Positions 26,217-36,194 of a stretch of 64,000 bases of DNA are shown piece by piece (the first letter of the stretch is position 1; each line of letters opens with the position of its first letter). The stretch comes from DASZCR01 sp964246705. GTDB taxonomy: Bacteria; Acidobacteriota; Blastocatellia; Pyrinomonadales; Pyrinomonadaceae. Under the pieces are notes generated by a model, which did no database searches, was not told the origin of the DNA, and was given only the letters and a program-made list of their open reading frames with translations. The stretch covers positions 1-64,000 of the forward strand of contig CAXTRQ010000007.1 of NCBI GenBank assembly GCA_964246705.1, given 5' to 3'. Both the position numbers and the translations under genes were made by a program.

Positions 26217-28508
26217 TCACTGCTTCGCCAGTTCAGTTTCGCTCAAGAATTGCAGATCGAGTTCGTTGTCCTTTTCTTCAATCGCCACTGTCCCGCCCGC
26301 CTGCATTTTTCCAAAGAGAATCTCTTCGGCAATCAGCGCTTTGATTTTCGTCTGGATGAGACGCGCCATCGGGCGCGCGCCGAAGAGTTTGTCGTAGCCC
26401 CGCAGGGCGAGCCATTTGCGTGCGCCTTCGGAAAGCTTAATGCCGATCTTTTTCTCGACAAGCTGCGCGGAGAGTTCGCCGATGAACTTATCTACGACGC
26501 GCTCGATGGTCTCGAAACTAAGCGGCGCGAAGGCGATCCATGCGTCGAGGCGGTTGCGAAATTCCGGGCTGAAGGTGCGTTCAATCGCGCCGCGCCCTTT
26601 GCCCTGTGCGCTGCTCATGCCCCCGCCCGTCTGGTCTGGCTGGAAGCCGATTCTCGCATCGCTCATCTCACGCGCGCCGGCGTTGGTCGTCATAATCAGG
26701 ATGACGTTGTGGAAGTCCGCCTTCTTGCCGTTATTGTCCGTGAGCGTCGCGTGATCCATGACCTGCAACAGAATGTTGAAGAGATTCGGATGCGCCTTCT
26801 CAATTTCGTCGAGGACGAGGACGGCGTAGGGCGTCTTGTTGATTGAGTCGGTGAGCAATCCGCCCTGATCGAAGCCGACGTAACCGGGCGGCGCGCCGAT
26901 GAGGCGCGAGACGGTATGCGGCTCCATGTATTCGCTCATATCGAAGCGAATAAATTCGACGCCGAGCGCGTGCGCCAGTTGCTTGGCGAGTTCGGTTTTG
27001 CCGACGCCCGTCGGGCCTGAGAAGAGAAACGAGCCGATTGGTTTATCCGGATGACCGAGGCCGGAGCGCGACAGTTTTATCGCATTGACAATCTGTGCCA
27101 CGGCATCGTCCTGACCGTAGATGACCGACCGCAGCGCACCTTCGAGATTCTGCAAACGCTCGCGCTCGGAACTGACGACCGTGCGCGGCGGAATCTTCGC
27201 CATCCGCGCGACGACCGTTTCTATCTCGTGCGGAGTGATGTGCGCGGGTCGCTCTCCGGCGGGAAGAAGTTTGACGAGCGCGCCCGCTTCGTCAATCACG
27301 TCAATCGCCTTGTCTGGAAGAAAGCGGTCGTGGATGTGCTTGGCGGCGAGTTCGGCAGCCGAGCGCAGCGCCTCCGGCGTGTAGTGAACGCCGTGATGTT
27401 CTTCGTAATAGCTACGCAGTCCTTCGAGAATTTGCACCGTCTCTTCAATCGTCGGCTCGCCCACTTCGATTTTTTGAAAGCGGCGCGCGAGCGCGCGGTC
27501 GCGCTCGAAGGCGGCTTTGTATTCCGGGTAGGTGGTCGAGCCGATGCAGCGAATCTCACCGGAAGCCAGCACGGGCTTGATGATATTTGAAGCATCCATT
27601 GAGCCGCCGGACACCGCGCCCGCGCCGACGATAGTGTGAATCTCGTCAATGAAGAGAATGCAGTTAGGCTTCTTCTTGAGGGCGTTAATCACGGCCTTGA
27701 GACGCTGCTCAAACTCGCCGCGATATTTGGTTCCGGCCAGCAACGCCCCCATGTCGAGCGAATAAACTTCCGCGCCGCGCAAAACTTCGGGCACGTCATC
27801 CTGCTGGATTTTGAGCGCCAGCCCTTCGGCAATCGCTGTCTTCCCGACGCCGGGATCGCCCACGTAAATCGGATTGTTTTTGCGACGCCGACAAAGCACT
27901 TGAATCGTCCGCAGTAATTCCTGCGTGCGCCCGATAAGCGGGTCAATGCGCCCTTCGGCAGCGCGCTCAATTAGGTTCACCGTGAAAGCGTCGAGCGGGT
28001 CGCGTTGGTGGCGCGCTTCCCGCTCGCCTTCAAAACCCAACTCGTTTTCGTCCGCCGCGCCTTCATCATTCTCCCCAATCTTCGAGATGCCGTGCGCGAG
28101 ATAGTTAAGCACGTCGAGCCGCGTGATGCCCTGTTTCTTGAGCAGGTAGACGGCGTGCGACTGTTCGACTTGAAAGAGCGCGGCGAGGACGTTTCCTCCC
28201 GTGACTTCCTCTTGGCCTGAGCCTTCGGCCTGCAACAGCGCGTATTGGATGACGCGTTGAAACATCGCGGTGTGCTCCGGCATCAGATTTCGCAAACTCG
28301 TCCGCAGTTTCTTCTGTTCATTCAGGAAGGCGTCAACTGCGCGGACGAGTTCCTCGATGTCGCCCCCGCAATGACGCACGATATTGCTCGCCGTCGAATC
28401 ATGTAGGAGCGCGTAGAGAAGATGTTCGAGCGTGATGTACTCATGCCGACGCTTAATCGCCTCGCTCGCGGCTTCGTTGAGTGTGGCTTGTAATTCTTTG
28501 GTAATCAT
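26217..28508 (-). CDS. clpA: ATP-dependent Clp protease ATP-binding subunit ClpA
   Basis: This 763-residue AAA+ unfoldase starts MITKELQATLNEAASEAIKRR, the family's N-domain start, so the ATG at 28508 is taken rather than the longer frame to 28559. Two AAA+ modules are visible: Walker A GDPGVGKTAIAEGLA in the first and GPTGVGKTELAKQLA in the second. The IGF tripeptide in MSDARIGFQPD is the loop that docks on ClpP. ClpA unfolds substrates and feeds them to ClpP; with ClpS it degrades N-degron proteins. It is transcribed after clpS with a 55-bp gap. clpP is not in the window. Confidence 0.96.
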   Translation of the reverse strand: MITKELQATLNEAASEAIKRRHEYITLEHLLYALLHDSTASNIVRHCGGDIEELVRAVDAFLNEQKKLRTSLRNLMPEHTAMFQRVIQYALLQAEGSGQEEVTGGNVLAALFQVEQSHAVYLLKKQGITRLDVLNYLAHGISKIGENDEGAADENELGFEGEREARHQRDPLDAFTVNLIERAAEGRIDPLIGRTQELLRTIQVLCRRRKNNPIYVGDPGVGKTAIAEGLALKIQQDDVPEVLRGAEVYSLDMGALLAGTKYRGEFEQRLKAVINALKKKPNCILFIDEIHTIVGAGAVSGGSMDASNIIKPVLASGEIRCIGSTTYPEYKAAFERDRALARRFQKIEVGEPTIEETVQILEGLRSYYEEHHGVHYTPEALRSAAELAAKHIHDRFLPDKAIDVIDEAGALVKLLPAGERPAHITPHEIETVVARMAKIPPRTVVSSERERLQNLEGALRSVIYGQDDAVAQIVNAIKLSRSGLGHPDKPIGSFLFSGPTGVGKTELAKQLAHALGVEFIRFDMSEYMEPHTVSRLIGAPPGYVGFDQGGLLTDSINKTPYAVLVLDEIEKAHPNLFNILLQVMDHATLTDNNGKKADFHNVILIMTTNAGAREMSDARIGFQPDQTGGGMSSAQGKGRGAIERTFSPEFRNRLDAWIAFAPLSFETIERVVDKFIGELSAQLVEKKIGIKLSEGARKWLALRGYDKLFGARPMARLIQTKIKALIAEEILFGKMQAGGTVAIEEKDNELDLQFLSETELAKQ

Positions 28509-28563
28509 CTGTGATTTTGAATGCTTAAACTTGAGCCTGACCGCGCTTCCGGTCAGCAATCTT

Positions 28564-28881
28564 TTATTCTTCTTCGAGAGTGCAAAGCAGTGGGTACTCG
28601 TTGGCGCGCGCCAGCTGCGCGACCCGCTCGACCTTCATTTCTGCGACTTCGTAAGTATAGACACCCGCCACGCCGACGCGCTGCGTGTGTACCTGTAGCA
28701 TGATGCCGATGGCCTCCTGTTCGTTGTGCTGAAAAACATTCTGAAGGACATAGACGACAAACTCCATGGTCGTGAAGTCGTCGTTATGAATCAGCACCTT
28801 ATAGAGCGGAGGCTTCTTCAGTTTCTCACGGCTCTCAGGCGCGACGACCGCATCATCATATTCGTTATCCGGCAACGGCAT
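28564..28881 (-). CDS. clpS: ClpS adaptor, N-end rule recognin
   Basis: This 105-residue protein shows PPLYKVLIHNDDFTTMEFVVYVLQNVF, where the ND-D of the recognition pocket and the Met gate are readable, and the ClpA-contact region EAEMKVERV as YTYEVAEMKVERV. It binds N-terminal Leu/Phe/Tyr/Trp and hands the substrate to ClpA. The start MPLPDNEYDD at 28881 gives the usual length; a longer frame to 28938 adds an unlikely extension. It lies upstream of clpA on the same strand and is divergent from aat, forming a complete N-degron module. Confidence 0.95.
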   Translation of the reverse strand: MPLPDNEYDDAVVAPESREKLKKPPLYKVLIHNDDFTTMEFVVYVLQNVFQHNEQEAIGIMLQVHTQRVGVAGVYTYEVAEMKVERVAQLARANEYPLLCTLEEE

Positions 28882-28999
28882 ACAAATTAGTGTAAAGGCC
28901 AACTCTCCTTGCAAGCAAGCAGGCAAAAGGATTCTCACCTCTCAAACCTCTCCTAGAGGCTTGTCGCTGCGTGCGAATGCGTCTTAAGCTGAAGTCGAG

Positions 29000-29653
29000 A
29001 TGCCTCTGATACGTTTCCCAGACCCGCGAAACACAGGCCCGGAGGGACTCGTCGCCATCGGCGGAGATTTGCGCCCGTCGACTTTGCTGCAAGCCTACCG
29101 GCAGGGAATTTTCCCTTGGCCGATTGAGCATTACCCGTTAACGTGGTTCTCGCCGCCGGAGCGTGCGATTCTCGAATTTGAAAACCTGCATGTGCCGCGC
29201 AGGCTCGCGCGCGAGTTCAGGCGAAACAGCCTCCGGCTGACGATTGATCGGGATTTCAGAGGAGTCATCAAGGCTTGCGCCAGCGTCCAGCGTCCAGAGG
29301 AGGACGGAACGTGGATTACCTCCGAGATGATTGAAGCCTATTGCCAATTGCACCGGCGCGGACATGCTCACAGCGCGGAGGCGTGGGCGGAGGACGGCAC
29401 GCTGGCCGGCGGAATTTACGGCGTCGGGGTCGACGGCGCGTTCGCAGGTGAAAGCATGTTCTACGCGCGCCCGAACGCTTCAAAGCTCGCGCTTCTGCAT
29501 TTGATTAATCACCTGAAGGCGCGCGGTCTCGATTGGATTGACATCCAGGTTTTGACGCCGCACATGGAGAAGTTCGGCGCGAAATCCATCACACGCGATG
29601 CCTTTCTTGAGAAGTTAGCCGTCACACGTCGGCGCGGGTTGAAGTTTTTTTAG
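29000..29653 (+). CDS. aat: Leucyl/phenylalanyl-tRNA--protein transferase
   Basis: This 217-residue enzyme has the family signature LVAIGGDLRPSTLLQAYRQGIFPWP followed by TWFSPPERAILEF, and the C-terminal block IDIQVLTPHMEKFGAKSITRDAFLE. It adds Leu or Phe from aminoacyl-tRNA to N-terminal Arg/Lys, creating degrons read by ClpS. It is divergent from clpS (119 bp between the start codons), so one regulatory region may serve the whole pathway. The length is typical. Confidence 0.95.
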   Translation: MPLIRFPDPRNTGPEGLVAIGGDLRPSTLLQAYRQGIFPWPIEHYPLTWFSPPERAILEFENLHVPRRLAREFRRNSLRLTIDRDFRGVIKACASVQRPEEDGTWITSEMIEAYCQLHRRGHAHSAEAWAEDGTLAGGIYGVGVDGAFAGESMFYARPNASKLALLHLINHLKARGLDWIDIQVLTPHMEKFGAKSITRDAFLEKLAVTRRRGLKFF

Positions 29654-29682
29654 AAGTTGGATTGACGCGAGCGAGGTGGTTT

Positions 29683-30075
29683 GTGGAAAAAGATTTCAAC
29701 ACGATAATTAGAATTCTCTGGCGTTGCCTGCGGCTCATGTGCCCGGCTTGCGGGCTGTCTTCAATTGTTCAGCGCCCGTTCCACATCAAAGACGAGTGCC
29801 CAACATGCGGCGTATCGTTTAAGCGCGAGGAGGGCTTTTTTGTCGGCGCGATCTCCATCAACGTGATGGCGACGGAGTTCATTATTCTGGTTATCTATCT
29901 CATCTCGCTGCTCATCTTCAATACTAACTTTCAACACGTCCTCACCGCTATGCTCATCATGTCGCTCATCTTTCCCGTCGCCTTCTATCACCACAGTTGG
30001 AGTATCTGGCTCAGCTTCGACCATCTCGTTGAATCATTACCGAAACACGTCAAACAACGCTGGACGAAGTTTTAG
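29683..30075 (+). CDS. DUF983-like zinc-ribbon membrane protein
   Basis: This 130-residue protein has a zinc-ribbon with CPACG near residue 20 and CPTCG near 42. A hydrophobic hairpin (IILVIYLISLLIF and HVLTAMLIMSLIFPVAFY) and a WSIWLSFDHLVESLP tail follow, the layout of DUF983. I prefer the GTG at 29683, preceded by GAGGTGG at good distance; a TTG at 29662 is the upstream alternative. The function is unknown. It follows aat by 29 bp and may be co-transcribed. Confidence 0.8.
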   Translation: MEKDFNTIIRILWRCLRLMCPACGLSSIVQRPFHIKDECPTCGVSFKREEGFFVGAISINVMATEFIILVIYLISLLIFNTNFQHVLTAMLIMSLIFPVAFYHHSWSIWLSFDHLVESLPKHVKQRWTKF

Positions 30076-30196
30076 ACTAAATACTATATTTGAGAGACAT
30101 TCTGATTGCGATTAGAAAACATTTCGCGTTGTTCAATAGAAGTTCCGTTCAAGAGTCTGATAAAAACTGCCGAGACTTCGCTGAGAAGTCTTGCGG

Positions 30197-30213
30197 CTCA
30201 AGAATTCCTCAAC
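30197..30213 (+). promoter_or_regulatory. CTCAAG/CTCAAC direct repeat, 11-bp spacing (copy 3)
   Basis: CTCAAG at 30197 and CTCAAC at 30208 with AATTC between, about 85 bases before the M36 protease start. The layout is that of 8588 and 21339; copies 1 and 3 share the AATTC spacer. Confidence 0.45.
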
Positions 30214-30296
30214 CACGAGCATTTAATTTCATACTGAAAATTACCAACCCTTTATTGTCCGGCCAGTTCGAGCCGGTCTGCGAAAGGAAAGAATCC

Positions 30297-33200
30297 ATGA
30301 CGACTCATAGACATTTGAGATTCGCCCTGTTTGGCATCGTGTTCGCGGTGCTTTTGGCCTCCGTGCTGTTCATGTCTTCGCCGTCTTCGTCTGCGAAGAA
30401 GGATGTGCCGAAAGAGTTTGACGTGCGGAGAGCGCTCGTCGCTCGGCAGGGAATGGAATCTCAACGCCCGCGCAGTGCGGCGCAAGAGAAGGCTCTCAGA
30501 TCGCTCGAAAGTGCGGCGGGTTCAAGGCTCAGCGTACAGTACAACCCGCTGACAGGGACGCCGCGCCACATCTTTGCGACCTCCGGTTACATGACGCCGC
30601 CGAGCGCGGACATGCCTGAGAAAGTGGCGCACGACTTTATCCAGCGTTGGCAAGGCATCTTTCGTTTCAGCGAAGGGGACATCGCCAGTTTGAGGCTCAA
30701 GAGTCGCGCGACGCTTCCGGACATGGGGACGACGATTCTTCTCTACGAGCAGTTGGTCGAAGGCGTGCCCGTCTACAAGGGCGAGGTGTTGGTGAACGTC
30801 AACCGCGCGGGTCAGATTATCAACGTCGGCGGCGACAGCTACCCGCAGTTGAAGATTGTTAATTCCCTGACGCTTAGTCCGGCGCAGGCCATCGCGTCGG
30901 CGGCTGAGTCGCTCGGCTTTAAAAATTTCGCGCCGCAGCAGGTCGGCACGAAAAAGGTGGCGCGTAACTTTGGGAATCTTGAGCCGGAGGCCGTCGAAGC
31001 TCCGAGCTTCGCAGGAGGCGGGATTTTCTCCGACGACATCGTTGTGACGCGTGTCGTTTTTCCCGTCGGCGATGAGGGGCGGCAAGCTTACAACTTCGTG
31101 CTCACGACGCCGCAGTTTCACGGCATCATGTGGAACAACGTGGTCGACGCGGAGACCGGCGAAGTGCTTAGACGGACGAGCCTGACAGCATACTTCGGCG
31201 AACAGGGCGGCGGCCCCATCAACAGCCGCCGCGCCACCTTCCGGCCTGACGTACAGGATTTTGTCGAAGCGAACAATTCGGCGGGCACGGCTTCGGGGAA
31301 GGTTTTCGACGGCATGCCGTCGGCGCTCTCCGGGCGGCGGGTCTGCTCCGGCAACGTCCCGCCTTCCGCCTGTAATGGCAACCCCGGCGTCGGCGGGACA
31401 ATCGGCTCAGGCTTCGGCAGATCAACCGCGCCGGGCGATGCGCCCGACTACCAGACGAATGAGAATGAGTTCAATCGCAACAACGGGCGGGGCTTCAAGA
31501 AGAGTCTCGTGCTGGCGCGCATCGAAAATCCGTTCGCGGACACGGCGACGCCGCTCATCTCGCAAATCTTCAACATCCCATTCGGGCAGGTGACGCGCGG
31601 ATTCCCCGACGCCGCACATCCTTCGTCCGGTTCGCGTTTCGGTTGGTTCTACCTCCCGACAGGCACGGGCGGAACGGAGATCGCGGAATCGGATACCAAT
31701 CGCGCCTCGACGCGTGCTTACAAGTACGAGATGACCGAGGAGGCGCAGAATCGCAACATCGCCGCGAACTCGCCGGTCGCGGACAAGAGCCAGCCCTTCT
31801 CCGCAGACCTGTCACCACTCGCGTCGAGCCTCACGTTGAGGGACGGGCGTGTGCTCTCGACCGTCTTTCAGTCGCGTTATACGGAAGGCAATAACGTCAT
31901 CGTCGCCGATGACCGTGCCGACGACGACGAGACGACGAGCGGCATTCGTGGCTATAGCGCCAACCGTCAATTCACGGCTGACCACTTCACCTTCCGGAAC
32001 GGCTACGAATACGGCGGCACGGATGCCATCGAGTTTATCCCCGGCACGATTTCGCCCGCGACACCCAACGGACTGCCCTGCCAGATCGGCACGCCCTGTA
32101 ATGTCATCTACCCCGCGAGCGCCGACGCGGATGTGTATCCGGGCACAGTCTCGCTGTTCTATTACACGAACCTCATGCACGATTACCTGTACAGCATCGG
32201 CTTCACGGAGCCGACGTGGAACTTTCAACAGGACAACTTCGGTCTGGGCGGCGCGGCTCAGGACGCTCTGAGCGCGAACGTGCAGGACGGCTCCGGTACT
32301 GACAACGCCAACATGGGCACGCCGAATGACGGCTCGCCGCCGCGCATGCAGATGTACCTGTTCACGGAGAACGCGCTCCGACGCTCGGACGGGGATTTAG
32401 ACTTCGACGTAGTCGCGCACGAGTTTTATCACGGCGTCTCGAACCGCTCGGCGGGCAAGGGCGCGACTGATTGCCTCGGCACGCCGCTCGTCGGCGAGTC
32501 GGGCGGACAGGGCGAGGGCTGGTCGGACTTCATCGCTTGCTCGATGACCGACGACGACTCGGAAGGCGAATACGTGACGGGCGAGTTCGACACGGGCATC
32601 CGCCGTCTTCCTTACACCAATTTCCGCTGGTCTTACGGCTCGCTCAACGGCAACGGTCTCAACCGGCGCGATCAGGGAGCGCCCGACCCAGACCCCGGCG
32701 CGATTCCCTTCGAGGTTCACGATGTTGGCGAGGTCTTCTCCGCGATGCTCTGGGACATGCGCGAGTTGCTGATTATGAAAGACCCGAACGGCGTCTTCTT
32801 CGACGGCACGCGGCGGCTGAACGGCAACATCCTGACGAGCGCAGAGTTTTTCATCGGGCCGCGCAAGGTGCGCTCGATTGATCTCAAACACCCGATTGAT
32901 TACAGGGAGTCTTTCGGCACGACGACGACGGGTGAGACGGTCAGCGGCGGCACTGTGCCGTCGGGGCCCGGCATCGTCCCGCCACCGCGAGTCGGCACGC
33001 AGGTTCCGACCATCAAGGCTAACGAGCACATCGTCCGTCCCGGGCTATTGAATGCGGAAATCCAGAGTCAGGGCAACCGCACGGGTGCGCTCGCCAGCGC
33101 CGTGCGGAACGGCGCGCGGCTGGCTGACATTCTGGTGCTGCGCGGCTTGCAGCTTACGCCTTGCAACCCCTCAATCGTGACCACGCGCGACTCGATTCTG

Positions 33201-36101
33201 TTAGCCGACGAGGAACTCACAGGCGGCGAGAACCGCGCGATTATCTGGCGTGCCTTCGCCAGTCACGGCGTCGGCCAGAACGCGCAATCTTCAAACGGTG
33301 CGGGCGGGCCGAACGCGGTGGTCGAAGACTTCACAGTTCCCGCGTCCGTCACCGCCTGCGAGACGCTCGGCCCGCTCGCCGCGCCCGCCTTCGCCCTCTC
33401 AAACTCTGCCGCGAACAAAGTCACTGTGACTATCAACGGCGGTGCGCCCGTTGCGGGCGCAGCACAGTATCTCGTCTCGCGCTCCTTCAAGGCCGAAGGC
33501 CCTTACACCAAGATCGCGGAGATTCCCGCGACACAGACGACCTACGATGACAACAATCTCTCCGGCAATCAGACCTACTTTTATCAGGTGCGCGCGAGCC
33601 GCGATACGGAGACGAATTGCGTCTCGACAACCAGCACCCTGAGTATTCTCGTGTCGAACGGCATCGTCATCGCCCCGCCGCCGACTTTCTTCGGCGCGGA
33701 TCAGGTGATTGACCCGAAGACTGGCAACAGCCTGACTCTCAAATGGAACCCGGCCATTACGCCCAACCCGAGCGGCGATTTGTTCACCGTCTGCCCGGAC
33801 TGCGTCTACGACATCTATCGCGTCGAGCATGTCAATTCAGGCGACAGTACGCAGGAGCCGACCTTCACGCCTTCCGATGCGAACCGCATTGCGCAGGGCA
33901 TCAACGGCACAGAATTTAACGACTCGAATCTCCAACTCGGACAGATTTATTACTACATCGTGCAGGCGCGCAATCCCGCCGGGAAGAAGGACACAGACGA
34001 CACCGGAAACCGCCATGTGCGCTACAACGTCCCGACTATCAACTCGTTCAAGTCGCAGGCTCCGTTCCCTCTGGAGAATTATGAATCCTCTTCGGCGGAC
34101 ACGCGCTTCCAGCCGCCGCTGCAAGAGTCGGGCGATGATCCGAGGGAAGATCAACCCGTCTGGCAGCGTGTCACGAACATCGCGCAACCCGACGGCTCGA
34201 AGAGTTCAAAGATGTACGCCCCCGACTTCGACCCCGGCTCTGACGGCGCGAACAGCGACATCTCAGCCATCATCGGCCCGCTTAACTTGTCCGCGACTTC
34301 CATCATGGATTTCGACCATTTCTTCTCGACCGAAGCGCGGTTCGACGGCGGCATCCTCGAAATCGCCAAGGGTGGCCCGAACTTCAACTCGACGCCGTTT
34401 CCGGACAACACGACCACCTTCGATCTCGGCGATTACATCGTCGAAGGCTTATACAATGCGCGGCTCGACGGTGACCTCGCGGGCACGGGCGTGCCCGGCA
34501 CAGCGCTGACAGGTCGCCGCGCCTACACAGGAATCAAGGGGCTTCACCACGTTCGCGTGGCTCTCGGCGAGTTCGCGCCCGGTGGTGACAACAATCAGGA
34601 GAACGCACAGATTTTCATTCGCTTCCGCATGTCTTCGGATGTAGGTACGACGAGCGGGGCGGACTCCGGCTGGTACGTTGATAACCTCGTGATTCACGAC
34701 CTCGGAGCTGCCGACCCCAATCCGACGCCGACACCGACACCGACGCCAACGCCGACAGCGACGCCAACGCCGACAACTACGCCGACGCCGACGCCGACAC
34801 CCACTCCGGGTACGTCGCCGACGCCCGTTCCCACGTCCATCTTGCAATTCAGCTCGGCAGTTTATCCGGTCAACGAGGACTGCACGCAGGTCGCCGTGCA
34901 GGTTGTGCGCTCTGGAAATAACAGCGGACGCGTGACGGCTGATTTGACGAGTAACGATGGCACAGCCAAGCAGAAGGGCGACTTCAACTTTGTTATCCAG
35001 CGGCTCACCTTCGAGGCGGGCGAGATACAGAAGACCATCCCCGTCCTGATTAACGAGGATGCCTACACCGAAGGGCTGGAGTCCTTCACGCTCACGCTCT
35101 CGAATCCGACGGGCGGCGCGGGTCTCGGCACGGCGAACACCGCGACTGTGCAAATTACAGACGACGCGACCGAGCCATCAACGAATCCGCTTGATGACCC
35201 GCGCACCTTCGTCTGCCAGCAGTATCACGACTTCCTTAACCGCCAGAGCGATCAATCCGGCGAGGACTTCTGGACAAACCAGATTACTTCCTGTGGCACT
35301 GACGCCGCCTGCATCGAGGAGAAGAGAACCAACGTCTCCGCCGCGTTCTTCCTCTCCGCCGAGTTCCAACGTACCGGCTATCTCGTCATCCGCGCACACA
35401 AGGCGGCCTTCGGCTCGGCCAAGAGTAACCCGCGTTATCGTGTCTTCCTGCGCGACCAGCGCGCCATTAGTGAAGGCGTCATTATCGGGCAGCCCGGAGC
35501 CGAAACCCTGCTCGAACAGAACACCCAAAAGTTCTTTCTGGAATTCGTCCAGCGTCCGGAGTTCGTTTCGCAATATCCGGTCGGCATGTCATCAAGCGAG
35601 TTTGTTGACAAGCTGTTCGCCAATGCGGAAGTCTCACCGACATCGGAGGAGCGGCAAACAGCCGCCGACCTCTACGGCAGCGGAGAGACGCCGAAGCGAG
35701 CGGCCGCCGTGAGAAGCGTGGCGGAGAGCAGGTCGGTCTATCAGAAGCAGTACAATCCAGCGTTTGTCCTGATGCAGTACTACGGGTACTTGCGCAGGAA
35801 TGCGGACGACGCGCCGGACAACAACTTCAGCGGGTATGATTTTTGGTTGAACAAGTTGAACGAGTTCAGTCAGCCGGGAGAGGATGTGGGAGACGAGCGG
35901 GTGGCGCTCAACCGGGTGAAGCGCGCGGAGATGGTGAAAGCGTTTGTCATCTCCGGCGAATACCGTGAGCGATTCGCGGGCAGTCCGAGCGGCAATCAAC
36001 AAGGTCCATCACTTGATGCGCTCGCAGCACATACAGCATTAGGGAATCTGCTGGAGACGGTAACGCCTCCGCTCTTCCGGCAAGTCGCAACGTCAGATTA
36101 A
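30297..36101 (+). CDS. Giant secreted M36 (fungalysin) metalloprotease with Calx-beta and DUF4214-like domains
   Basis: This is a 1934-residue secreted protein. The ATG at 30297 is chosen for GGAAAG upstream and a signal peptide (LRFALFGIVFAVLLASVLFM). A fungalysin/thermolysin propeptide (to about residue 280) precedes the M36 domain. Its zinc site is VAHEFYHGVSNR (HExxH, near 32412-32435), with the third ligand in GEGWSDFIA. Fn3-like strands, a Pro-Thr linker encoded at 34716-34825, a Calx-beta domain (about 34850-35170) and a Cys-bearing DUF4214-like C-terminal part (from 35200) follow. Paired terminators end it at 36111-36194. A surface or matrix protease is likely. Confidence 0.88.
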   Translation: MTTHRHLRFALFGIVFAVLLASVLFMSSPSSSAKKDVPKEFDVRRALVARQGMESQRPRSAAQEKALRSLESAAGSRLSVQYNPLTGTPRHIFATSGYMTPPSADMPEKVAHDFIQRWQGIFRFSEGDIASLRLKSRATLPDMGTTILLYEQLVEGVPVYKGEVLVNVNRAGQIINVGGDSYPQLKIVNSLTLSPAQAIASAAESLGFKNFAPQQVGTKKVARNFGNLEPEAVEAPSFAGGGIFSDDIVVTRVVFPVGDEGRQAYNFVLTTPQFHGIMWNNVVDAETGEVLRRTSLTAYFGEQGGGPINSRRATFRPDVQDFVEANNSAGTASGKVFDGMPSALSGRRVCSGNVPPSACNGNPGVGGTIGSGFGRSTAPGDAPDYQTNENEFNRNNGRGFKKSLVLARIENPFADTATPLISQIFNIPFGQVTRGFPDAAHPSSGSRFGWFYLPTGTGGTEIAESDTNRASTRAYKYEMTEEAQNRNIAANSPVADKSQPFSADLSPLASSLTLRDGRVLSTVFQSRYTEGNNVIVADDRADDDETTSGIRGYSANRQFTADHFTFRNGYEYGGTDAIEFIPGTISPATPNGLPCQIGTPCNVIYPASADADVYPGTVSLFYYTNLMHDYLYSIGFTEPTWNFQQDNFGLGGAAQDALSANVQDGSGTDNANMGTPNDGSPPRMQMYLFTENALRRSDGDLDFDVVAHEFYHGVSNRSAGKGATDCLGTPLVGESGGQGEGWSDFIACSMTDDDSEGEYVTGEFDTGIRRLPYTNFRWSYGSLNGNGLNRRDQGAPDPDPGAIPFEVHDVGEVFSAMLWDMRELLIMKDPNGVFFDGTRRLNGNILTSAEFFIGPRKVRSIDLKHPIDYRESFGTTTTGETVSGGTVPSGPGIVPPPRVGTQVPTIKANEHIVRPGLLNAEIQSQGNRTGALASAVRNGARLADILVLRGLQLTPCNPSIVTTRDSILLADEELTGGENRAIIWRAFASHGVGQNAQSSNGAGGPNAVVEDFTVPASVTACETLGPLAAPAFALSNSAANKVTVTINGGAPVAGAAQYLVSRSFKAEGPYTKIAEIPATQTTYDDNNLSGNQTYFYQVRASRDTETNCVSTTSTLSILVSNGIVIAPPPTFFGADQVIDPKTGNSLTLKWNPAITPNPSGDLFTVCPDCVYDIYRVEHVNSGDSTQEPTFTPSDANRIAQGINGTEFNDSNLQLGQIYYYIVQARNPAGKKDTDDTGNRHVRYNVPTINSFKSQAPFPLENYESSSADTRFQPPLQESGDDPREDQPVWQRVTNIAQPDGSKSSKMYAPDFDPGSDGANSDISAIIGPLNLSATSIMDFDHFFSTEARFDGGILEIAKGGPNFNSTPFPDNTTTFDLGDYIVEGLYNARLDGDLAGTGVPGTALTGRRAYTGIKGLHHVRVALGEFAPGGDNNQENAQIFIRFRMSSDVGTTSGADSGWYVDNLVIHDLGAADPNPTPTPTPTPTPTATPTPTTTPTPTPTPTPGTSPTPVPTSILQFSSAVYPVNEDCTQVAVQVVRSGNNSGRVTADLTSNDGTAKQKGDFNFVIQRLTFEAGEIQKTIPVLINEDAYTEGLESFTLTLSNPTGGAGLGTANTATVQITDDATEPSTNPLDDPRTFVCQQYHDFLNRQSDQSGEDFWTNQITSCGTDAACIEEKRTNVSAAFFLSAEFQRTGYLVIRAHKAAFGSAKSNPRYRVFLRDQRAISEGVIIGQPGAETLLEQNTQKFFLEFVQRPEFVSQYPVGMSSSEFVDKLFANAEVSPTSEERQTAADLYGSGETPKRAAAVRSVAESRSVYQKQYNPAFVLMQYYGYLRRNADDAPDNNFSGYDFWLNKLNEFSQPGEDVGDERVALNRVKRAEMVKAFVISGEYRERFAGSPSGNQQGPSLDALAAHTALGNLLETVTPPLFRQVATSD
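34716..34825 (+). repeat. Pro-Thr coding microsatellite
   Basis: Alternating CCGACG/CCGACA-type hexamers encode a (Pro-Thr)n linker between the M36 module and the Calx-beta domain; a copy-number-variable spot. Confidence 0.8.
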
Positions 36102-36110
36102 ACCGAACGA

Positions 36111-36194
36111 TGCCGGAGCAATCCTTCTCCGGCAGAGACAAAAGAGAAGCAAGCTACAGGCGAACATCCGTCTCAAGATGTTCGCCTGTAGCTT
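36111..36194 (+). terminator. Tandem hairpin terminator of the M36 gene
   Basis: TGCCGGAG/CTCCGGCA (36111-36118 and 36127-36134) is followed by a perfect 18-bp stem (36151-36168 with 36177-36194) and CTTTAG. Confidence 0.75.
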
